A stretch of DNA of 64,000 bases, taken from contig NC_070619.1 of NCBI RefSeq assembly GCF_027172205.1, forward strand, positions 7,986,459-8,050,458. The letters are read 5' to 3'. A model generated the notes under the pieces. It worked only from the letters and a program-made list of their open reading frames with translations, ran no database searches and was not told the origin of the DNA. Origin of the DNA: Podarcis raffonei (lineage: Eukaryota; Chordata; Lepidosauria; Squamata; Lacertidae). A program made the translations under genes and the position numbers. Below, piece by piece: positions 52,701 through 63,700 of this stretch. Within the stretch, counting starts at the first letter, position 1; each line of letters opens with the position of its first letter.

Positions 52701-55700
52701 ACCCTGGGTTCTGCGGTTGGAAGAGCGGCCGACAAATCTAATAAATAATAATTGTGATATTTTTGTGCCCCCGTCTGCTCGGCACAAGGAGGTCAGACAT
52801 GTTTCCTTTTGTCCTGCTGTACGCTGAATAAGCAAGGGACACGGGTGGCGCTGTGGGTTAAACCACAGAGCCTAGGACTTGCCGATCAGAAGGTCGGCGG
52901 TTCGAATCCCCTCAACAAGGTGAGCTCCCGTTGCTCGGTCCCTGCTCCTGCCAACCTAGCAGTTCGAAAGCATGTCAAAGTGCAAGTAGATCAATAGGTA
53001 CCACTCTGGCGGGAAGGTAAACGGCGTTTTCGTGCGCTGCTCTGGTTCACCAGAAGCGGCTTAGTCCTGCTGGCCACATGACCCGGAAGCTGTACGCCGG
53101 CTCCCTCGGCCAATAAAGCGAGATGAGCGCTGCAACCCCAGAGTCGGTCACAACTGGACCTAATGGTCAGGGGTGCCTTTACCTTTACTGCTCGGCACCC
53201 GGTTCAGGGAAAGCGCCAAAATCCAGCGCTGCTCCTGGCTTGTGATTCCCAGCGATTGATATTATCCAGAGGAGTTTACTGCCTCTGACAGGGGAGTGTA
53301 GAACATTGCCGTCGCAGGTCGTAGCTGTTGCCCCTGTTCTTGAGGCGCCTTTTCCCCTCTCAGGAGAGATTGCCTGTTTTCGAAATAGCATCTCTTTGCA
53401 CCAACGCTAACCATTGGTCCTGCTGGCTGGCTGGGAGCCCAGCAGTATTTGAAAGGGGCCGGATACGGTCCTCATCCCTGCGCAAAGGATTTGCTGGGAA
53501 TAGGTAGAAAGGGGGCTTTGGGGAGGGGGAAGCATAATAAAATCAGAAACCATAGAATTGTAGGGGACCTTGGCGGTCATCTAGACCAACCCCCTGAAAT
53601 GACTGGGGATCAAACCTGCAACCTCGGCATTTTCGGCACCCTGCTCTCACCGTCTGAGCTATCCAGGCCTGGCAGGCCCTTTACTGACGCCTCTCACCCC
53701 TCCAGGTTGGCGTTGTACGTTTATGAATACCTTCTACACATCGGGGCGCAGAAATCAGCGCAGACCTTCCTTTCAGAGGTGAGGAGATGGGGTCTGGAAG
53801 ACGGGAGGCGGGCAGAGCCATAACCTGCAAAAAAATATGTACCTGTTTATTTTATTTTGGGGAGACAGGGGGAAGCAAATACTGTATTTTTCACTCTATA
53901 GGATGCACTTTCCCCCCTCCAATTTTTTTTTTATTCAAAATTATAACAAAACATATTATCCAAAAACATATCATCCTTGCCCCCCCCCATTTTTCCTCCC
54001 TCCCCCCGACTTCCCTCAGTTCCAGTCTTTGATTTCTCTAAAAATGCTGTTTTCTGCATGTTACACAGTTGTATAGATCCTCAAACTATTTAGCTGATTA
54101 TTATCAATAAAAAGTTTGTGAACGTTTATTCAAAACCTGCCAAGGAGTCCAGTTCGCTTTGTTGCATCTTGAGATACTTTGTAAAGGGTTCCCATTCATC
54201 CTTAAAGTCACAGTTATCCTTGTCGCGTAGCTTGTATGTCAGTTTTGCCAGTTCTGCATAGTCTATCAATTTTTCTTGCCATGATTCTTTAGTTGGGGTT
54301 TCTTCAGTCTTCCATCCTTGTGCTACCAAAACTCTCACGGCCGTTGTCGCATACATGAAGAGGTTTTTCAACTTTTTTGGCAGGTCTTTCCCTACAATCC
54401 CCAACAAAAATGCCTCGGGTTTTTCAACAAATGTTAAATGAAACATTTTCTTCAATTCGTTGTATATCATTTCCCATAATTTTTTAATTACCTTACAATC
54501 CCACCGCATATGATAAAATGTCCCCCCCCCTTCAAAAATTAAGGGGGAGGTGTGTGCGTCCTGTGGAGCGAATGCAGGCTCCTTGGCTTCAGGGATAGCA
54601 ACGCGAAGCCTCCGAAGTGTAGAGGGAGCGCTCCCTCCACACTCCGGAGGCTACGCGTTGCTTTCGCTGAAGCCTGGAGAGTGAGAGGCGTCGGTGTGCA
54701 TTGACCCCTCTCGCTCTCCAGGCTTCAGGGATAGCCGCCTGAAGCCTCCGGAGCACAGCGGGAAAGCAAGACTCTCCTGGCTTCAGTGAAAGGAACCTGA
54801 AGCCTCCGGAGCGCAGCGGGAACTCACGCTGCGATGCGAAGGCTTCAGGGATAGCCGCTGCGCTCCGGAGGCTTCTGGTTCCTTTTGCTGAAGCCGGGAG
54901 AACAAGACTCTCCTGGCTTCAGCAGAAAGGGAGAGCTGCGCAGCGCCCCTTCAGCCAAGCGGGAGGAGAAATGGAAGGGGCTCCGTATCTCCTGCCGCTT
55001 CGCTGAAGGGGCGCTGAGCAGAGAGGGGGAGAATTTTATTTTCTTGCTCTCCCCCTCTAAAACAAGGTGCGTCCTATGGTCGGGTGCGTCCTATGGAGCG
55101 AAAAATACGGTAATTCACTGAACGCAACACGGACTGAACGCCAACACGGACTGGCAGCAGCGGGGTGCAGGAGTCCTTGCCAGCCCACACCCTGAGACGT
55201 TCTGCAAGCCCAGCAGCTGCTGTTACCTGTGAAGCAACGGCACACGCCCTCTAAAAAATAAATTTCCAAGTCTCCTGTCCTCCTGCTCCGAGGAAAAAGC
55301 TGGTTTTTTTTAATAGCAGGCGCCAAGGAGTGACATTCTGCATCCCAAGCAGGTGTTCTGCCCCCGACGCGCATCTGTGTCATCCCAACCTTTGAGGCAT
55401 CCTTCCCTTTGCATTCTCCCCTAGAAGTTTCCCCAACTTGGGGTACCAAACCACTTTCCCTCTAGCCTGTCTTAACTGAGTTGTGGGGTGTGTTTTTTGG
55501 GCCAGATCCGGTGGGAAAAAAACATCACGCTCGGGGAACCACCTGGATTTCTGCACGCCTGGTGGTGGTGAGTACGTTTTATGTCCTTCTCAAAAGGGAG
55601 GGGTGGGGCTGGGGGCCTGGAGCTGCCCAGGGAGGGGTGTGTGTGTGTGTGTGTGTGTGACCACTCTAAGGTAGACTCTCTCTGTCCATGAAGGCTCCAT

Positions 55701-58700
55701 TTAGGAATCGACAACATCTTAAAAAGCAGAGACATCACCTTGCCAACAAAGGCCCGTATAGTTCAAGCTATGGTTTTCCCAGTAGTGATGTATGGAAGTG
55801 AGAGCTGGACCATAAAGAAGGCTGATCGCTGAAGAATTGATGCTTTTGAATTATGGTGCTGGAGGAGACTCTGGAGAGTCCCATGGACTGCAAGAAGATC
55901 CAACCTCTCCATTCTGAAGGAAATCAGCCCTGAGTGCTCCCTGGAAGGACAGATCCGGAAGCTGAGGCTCCAATGCTTTGGCCACCTCAGGAGAAGCGAA
56001 GACTCCCTGGAAAAGACCCTGATGTGGGGAAAGATGGAGGGCGCAAGGAGAAGGGGACGACAGAGGACGAGATGGTGGGACAGTGTTCTCGAAGCTACAA
56101 ACATGAGTCTGACCAAACTGCGGGAGGCAGTGGAAGACAGGAGTGCCTGGCGTGCTCTGGTCCAGGGGGTCAAGAAGAGGCGGACACGACTAAACAACAA
56201 AGAAACTAAGAAGAAGCCAGTGGCTGGTTCAGTCGCCAACCATATGCCCACCCCAGCAGGACCCTCCCCATTTTGTACTCCGAGGCATCGCTGCCCCCAA
56301 TAGCAGAGGGAGAATGTTGGCTAGAAACCCCCATCACGACTTTACCCAAGCCTAGAACCCTAGATTTGTAGGAAGGGAAGAATAGACTACATATTGGTTG
56401 ACAGCGAATTATTAGCAAAACTGAGTTGGAAGTTTCCCCGAGGGTCATCCAGTCCAACCTCCGCCACCATAATGCAGGAATCTTTGGCCCAAGGTAACAC
56501 TCGAACCCACAACCCGGAGATTTTATGTTAAAGCTGTTGGTGGCTGTCGCTGCCTCCGTTCCACAGCTGAACTCAAATTCCTTCCTTTTGCCTGTTCTGA
56601 CTCCCACTAGGTTCTCGTGTTAGGGGGAGAAGGACATTTCTTCCCCCAACCTTCTCAAAATTGGGCATACAGGCCTTGGTCATGTCAACCATGCCTTCAC
56701 CCCAAAAAAATTCCCTCCCTCGAAATCCCCAAACCTTATTTTAGGCTGACTCCCCAAATCCCATGAAATAGCGTGCAAGCTTTGTAGTAACGCAGAACTC
56801 TTCATCAGACTAGAGGTTTGAAAACCCAACGTTGGTGTGAGTTCGGGATTCCCAGCATATAAAACACTTCCTAGGTCCGTGATGACTTGCAACAAAAAAA
56901 TGAATAGGCAGAAACGCTTGATCGTGGTACATCCAGGGTCAGGAAGCAAGGCTCCCCGTGCCATTGAAGACCTCTGATTTCAAAGGGAAAAAAGTGCAAG
57001 CCTGTTTAAGTTTCTAGTCCACAGCGTGGCCTCTTGGAACAATTTTGTTGTTGTTGTTGAGTCGTTTAGTCGTGTCCGACTCTTCGTGACCCCCTGGACC
57101 AGAGCACGCCAGGCCCTCCTGTCTTCCACTGCCTCCCGCAGTTTGGTCAAACTCAGTTTGGTCGTCCCCTTCTCCTTGCGCCCTCCAACTTTCCCAACAT
57201 CAGGGTCTTTTCCAGGGAGTCTTCTCTTCTCCTGAGGTGGCCAAAGCATTGGAGCCTCAGCTTCAGGATCTGTCCTTCCAGTGAGCACTCAGGGCTGATT
57301 TCCTTCAGAATGGAGAGGTTTGATCTTCTTGCAGTCCATGGGACTCTCAAGACTCTCCTCCAGCACCAGAATTCAAAAGCATCCATTCTCCGGCGATCAG
57401 CCTTCTTTATGGTCCAGCTCTCACTTCCATACATCACTACTGGGAAAACCATAGCTTGAACTATACGGACCTTTGTCGGCAAGGCGATGTCTCTGCTTTT
57501 TAAGATGCTGTCTAGGTTTGTCATCGCTTTTCTCCCAAGAAGCAGGCGTCTTTTAATTCCGTGGCTGCTGTCACCATCTGCAGTGATCATGGAGCCCAAG
57601 AAAGTAAAATCTCTCACTGCCTCCATTTCTTCCCCTTCTATTTGCCAGGAGGTGATGGGCCCAGCGGCCATGATCTTAGCTTTTTTTGATGTTGAGCTTC
57701 AGACCATATTTTGCGCTCTCCTCTTTCACCCTCATTAAAAGGTTCTTTAATTCCTCCTCACTTTGTGCCATCAAGGTTGTGTCATCTGCATATCTGAGGT
57801 TGTTGATATTTCTTCCGGCAATCTTAATTCCGGCTAGGGATTCATCCAGCCCAGCCTTTCGCATGATGAATTCTAATAAAAGATGGCTAATCAGTTTCAA
57901 TAATATTTATTTCTTGGATTACATTCGCCGTCCACCTTCAGGGACACCCACCCATTCCTTATGTTATCTTAACGACAACCTTGCGAGGTAGGTTGGGCTG
58001 AGAGTGAGTTGCTGGGCGCCCCAGCGTCACCTAACGGGAACTTCGTGGCCCATTGCGGCGGGATTTGAACCCTCCCAGATCCTGGCCCGACACTCTGACC
58101 ACTCCCCCACTGCCAGCCTGGAAATAATTAACTTGATGGCGCTGCTATACTAAATTTTGCACCGCCCCATCGACGCGATGTCTGTATCACGGGGGTTGAG
58201 CTAGATGTCTGCTGGGGGGGGGGCATCTCTCTCTGCAATTATGTGATTTTAGGCAGTTGTGAGGTCCAACTTCCTGGTGAGCTGCGGATTTAATAATAAT
58301 AAATAATAATAATAATAAATTTTATTTATACCCCGCCCTCCCCAGCCAAGACCGGGCTCAGGGCGGCTAACACCAGGTATAAAAGCAATTGATTAAAATA
58401 CAACTTAAAAACGAGATTAAAACACAACATTCAAATGCAGCCTCATTTCAGGGAGCAGAAATTTTTTAAAAAGCTTGGCATTGGAAAGTATATTAAATAA
58501 GAACCCAGAAATTTGGGGTCGCCTCCAAACTTGTGCCAAAGGGAGGGGGGCGTGTTTTATATAGCCCCCCCCATACAAACCGTGCGATCGATGCATCAAA
58601 CCAGGGTTTGCCGTTAACACCCGAAAACCCAAGGGACGAAACTAGTTCAAAACTTTGGCACAAGTTTTTTTTGCGGGGGGGGGGGGGAGATCCCAAATTT

Positions 58701-60674
58701 GGGGGAGTTCCTATTTAATAAAGCCAAGTATATTTCCCCCCCCTTTCCCTTCGGCTTCTGGCTTCAGGCAGAACTGGAACGCGTTCAAAACCTCCTCTCC
58801 CTCCCTCCGCTTCCTCGTTCTCCCCGCCCCCCCAAAAAAACCCCCGGAAATATCCCCTCCCTGCCCTCTACACAATCTGGCTGCCTTGTTTCTCCACACA
58901 TGGATATAATTTGGAACGGAGGGGGAAAAACTGCCTCGTTTTTCGGTGGGGTGTGTGTGCAGAGGAGAATCGAGGGGCTGCGACCTCAACTGATAAGTGT
59001 GCACCCTTTTTGTGTCCCCCCAAATTTCTCCTTCAAATGGCGCCACAATTTTTTTTTGTTGGGGGGGGAGACGAATGGGGTTTGCTCGGAATAGCATGCA
59101 TCTATTTTTTGTGTGTGTGGAATCCTTCTTGGCAGCACCCCAACGCTCTAGTCAGGGGTCAAATATTTCCTTGCTTTCTCATTCTCTCCATCGTTTTTTC
59201 TGTGCCTCTGCCACCCCCCCTCCCAATTCTTCCTTTTTCTCGGTTTTCTTTTTATCAGTGGCTACTCGCCACAATGGCTATGCTCCCCATTCCTCCACCA
59301 GAAGCAGCAGGGCTTCTTCAATGAATGCCAACGCCGAGTGGGGAGAGCCGTTTGCGCTGCCGAAAGGCAGCGTGACGACAGCCTTACGTTTCTATTTCTA
59401 TAGCAAGATGCATATAGCACATTTTATATACCGTATTTTTCGTCCCATAGGACGCACCTAGGTTTTTTTGGGGGGAAATAAAGGAAATTTATTTCCCCAA
59501 AACCAGGTCGGGGAAACCAAACCAGGTTGAGGAACAGCAGTATGGCGGCGCTCCGCCTCCCCGCTGTCCCCCGAGCTTGTGGGGCTGGTGCTGGGGAGAA
59601 GCACGCTTCTCCCCAGCGCCAGCCTCCAAACCAGGTCGAGGAACAGCGGGATGGCGGCGCTGCGCCTCCCCGCTGTCCCCCGAGCTTGTGTGGCTGGCCG
59701 ATGTCTGCCCGAAGTGTGGGGTGCTCTGCTTCAGGGAGCACCGCGCGCCGGGCGGCAGGCTGCTATCCGCAGCATAGGGAGCCCTGCGGGAACCCCTGCG
59801 GGCTCCCCAGGCTTGCTGGTAGCTTCCTGAAGCCTGGAGAGCGAGAGGGGTCAGTGCGCACGACCCCTCTCGCTCTCCAAGCTTCAGCGAAAGCCTGTAT
59901 TCGCCCCATAGGACGCACACAGATTTCCCCTTCATTTTTGGAGGGGAAAAAGTGCGTCCTATAGGGCAAAAAATACGGTATATACAGTGGTAGCTCAGGT
60001 TAAGTACTTAATTCGTTCCGGAGGTCCGTACTTAACCTGAAACTGTTCTTAACCTGAAGCACCATTTTAGCTAATGGGGCCTCCTGCTGCTGCCGCGCCG
60101 CCAGAGGCCGATTTCTGTTCTTATCCTGAAGCTAAGTTCTTAACCTGAAGCACTATTTCTGGCTTAGTGGAGTGTGTAACCTGAAGCGTATGTAACCCAA
60201 GGTACCACTGTATACACACACACAGTAGTACCTCAGGTTACATACGCTTCAGGTTACATACACTTCAGGTTACAGACTCCGCTAACCCAGAAATATTACC
60301 TCGGGTTAAGAACTTTGCTTCAGGATGAGAACAGAAATTGTGCGGCGGCGGCACAGCGGCAGCAGGAGGCCCCATTAGCTAAAGTGGTGCTTCAGGTTAA
60401 GAACAGTTTCAGGTTAAGAACAGACCTCCAGAACGAATTAAGTACTTAACCCGAGGTACCACTGTATACACACACACACACACAGTGTAGACTCTCAGGT
60501 TCGCAACCCGCAGTGTTCGCAACCTGCAGCGCCACGCGTGCGCACGCACAGGTCATGATTCAGAGCTTCTGCACATGCACATCTTCTATGAATGCCAACG
60601 CCGAGTGGGGAGAGCCGTTTGAGCTGCCGTATGGCAGCGTGATGACAGCCTTACGTTTCTATTTCTATAGCAAG

Positions 60675-60712
<38 letters not shown>

Positions 60713-63700
60713 CACTCAGGTTCGCAACCCGCAGCACCGTGCATGTGCACATGTGGGTCATGATTCGGAGCTTCTGCACATGCACAAAGCGCAATTTAGC
60801 CCTTCTGCGCATGCGCAAGCACCAAAACCTGCAGCCAATTGGAAGCCCGTTAGGACGTTCGGCTTCCAAAAATAGTTCGCAAACCAGAACAGTCACTTCC
60901 AGGTTTGCAGCGTTCGGGAGCCAAAATGTTCAGGAACTAAGCTGTTCGAAAACCAACTGACTAACACATCACTCCAAAATAAATTCTTTAATTTGGTTTG
61001 TGTCCCCACACCCCGGGTGACCCACAAACAAGCCGGTTCATTTTCCATTTGTAGAATCATCGAGTCCCAACTCTCAATTCCCCAAATATTTCTGCTCCCA
61101 GTGGATTACCCCCTAGACACGTCCAAAGTCCATTTTAGGGGCCTAATCTGGCCTGCCAGTCGATTTAATCCGGCCGGTGTGGCAGTATATGTCCTGGGGT
61201 AAAATCCTTTAAAAAACCCAACAACTTTGGGGTAAAATAGTGAAAAAAGCTCAAGAACTTCAATCCTGAAAAATCTCAACAGCTGTGGTCAGCCCTCACT
61301 TCATCAAATTTGGCCCTCTTTGAAAAAAGTTTGCCCTATACGCTGTGTATTTGCAATCCCTCGGCCACCTCTAGATAAGATCACACTAAATCGATTGTTT
61401 CCCCCCCAGTAAAAATAAAAATTCACTATCCCAGAAAGTTTGGTGGACATTGGAAAAGGGTGGGGTCTCCTGTGCCCCATGGGCTCAGCCCTAGTTGGTC
61501 CTCAGGGTCCTTTCAATTCTATGGGTCGCTAAGACCGCCTGCAGGAGCGTCGTTCAGCGTTTCCCGAGTTAGCGAGGCCCATTCGACCTCGTCCGGCGGA
61601 ACTCTCTGCCACTAGAGATGTACCGGGGGGATTCCTGTTTTAACTTCCCGGTGACGCCATCCGAAAACTTGTTTATTCTGGCAGGTCTGTGCAGGCAATT
61701 AAGACAATGTCGTCATTAAGATTAAGATTAATTAAGATTAATTAATTAATTAAGATTGACGGCTGGGTTGTTGTTTTTTTAAAAGAAAACCTTATAAAAA
61801 AGTTTTTTCTTTTAAACAGGGTGGATTTCATTTAAATCAAATCTATTTAAATCACTAGTCAGTGAGACTTGATTTAAATCATATTTTTTTACAGAGAAAC
61901 TCATTCTTGCTGGTATAAATATTTACAACCAGAGGAAGGTTTCATTTTTGGAATAATAAATTTTCAGAGTAGTTCTGACAAGTTATATCAAAAGTTACTG
62001 ATTTGGTTATACTACAGTGGTGCCTCGCAAGACGAAATTAATCCGTTCCGCGAGTCTCTTCGTCTTGCGGTTTCTTCGTCTTGCGAAGCATGGCTATTAG
62101 CGGCTTAGCAGCTTAGCGGCTATTAACGGCTTAGTGGTTTAGCGGCTATTAACGGCTTAGCGGCTTTAAGAAAAAGGAAACAAACTCGCAAGAACTCGCA
62201 AGACGTTTCGTCTTGCGAAGCAAGCCCATAGAGAAAATCGTCTAGCGAAGCGACGCAAAAAACGAAAAACCCTTTCGTCTTGCGCGTTTTTCGTTTTGCG
62301 AGGCATTCGTCTTGCGGGGCACCACTGTATTAGGAATATATAGACAGATAGTTATGAAATTATTGTGAGGTTTAATAAGTTAACTGTTTACATTTGGACA
62401 ACTTTTCTGCTGTACTTTAGTGGAAGGAGAAAAATAATAACAATTTAAACAATTTATTTTGCTAAAGCAGCAATATTATAGCATATGTATCCATGTTTGT
62501 TAACTGGTGTGGTTAAACTTTAAAAAAAAAAAAAAGCTTAGACTGAGTTTTAGCACACATGAAAAACTTAAAACAAATCCTTATTTCCTGATGAACAGCC
62601 TTTGGACTGTAATGTAACTTAAACAGAAAATCTTTAGAAAGATTTTCCCTCCAAAAGCATTTTATTTTAAAAATCCAATTTAAATCAAAATAATCGATTT
62701 TTTAAAAATAAAATAATCGATTTTTATGCACCCTGCTTTTAAAGGTATTTCATTTTAGAATGTATATAAAGCAGTTATAGCAGCCACTTTGGCCCTTTGC
62801 TAGATGGTCAAATTAGTCTTTTTTTTCCTTCCAAAAATTTTATTGATTTTTCAGAATTTTAAACAAACAAACACACATAAATCATAACTAAACTTGGTCC
62901 AATCTTAGTAACATTGTTAAATGACTCCCTCAAATTCCCTGGACTGAATTTCATTATATATCATTGTAAGGGTTTTCCAAGATAAAAATCTCATAAAATT
63001 TGCTTAATCCTCTTAACATGTTTATCTCTTTTCATCTTAACTTTAAACATGTTGTTCTATACTTTCACAAATTTAAATCCTTAGCCTATCTATTATTTTG
63101 CAAGTGTTTCTATTTAATTTATCTTAGCATATTTGGATAAATAGTCTTTGAATTTCTTCCATTCTTCCTCCTTCTGGTCGCGGATTCTTCCGGTCAGGTC
63201 GGCCAGCTCCAAAAAGTCCATCATCTTCATTTGCCATTCCTCCACTGTTGGGACTTCTTGTGTTTTCCAATTCTTGGCTAACAAAATTTGAGCTGCAGTT
63301 GTGGCATAGAAAAAAAATCTAACTTTTTTGGGGCAATTCCAAACCTGCTAATCCAAGAAGAAAGGCCTCTGGTTTCTTAACAAATGTGTATTTCAACATT
63401 TTTTTCAATTCATTATAAATCTTCTCCCAGAAGTCTTTCACCTTGGGACAAGTCCACCACATATGATAAAAGGTACCTTCCTTTCCTATACATTTCCAGC
63501 ATAGATTATCACTGTTGTGCTTTGCTAATTTTACAGGGGTTAAGTACCATCTATACATCATTTTCATAATGTTTTCCTTTAACACCGTACATGCAGTGAA
63601 CCTGACCCCTTTCCTCCACAACCTTTCCCAATCTTCAAGCATTATATTATGTCCCACATCTTTTGCCCCAAGGTGGTCAAATTAGTCTTGATCTGGTCTA

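Larger units (their letters stand above)
60487..60960. mobile_element. Decayed Tigger-like element, partly duplicated
   Basis: CTCAGGTTCGCAACCCGCAG occurs at ~60493 and ~60715. The two are separated by the 95-base repeat and a CA microsatellite. Ends CTGTTCGAAAACCAACTGAC. Confidence 0.55.
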
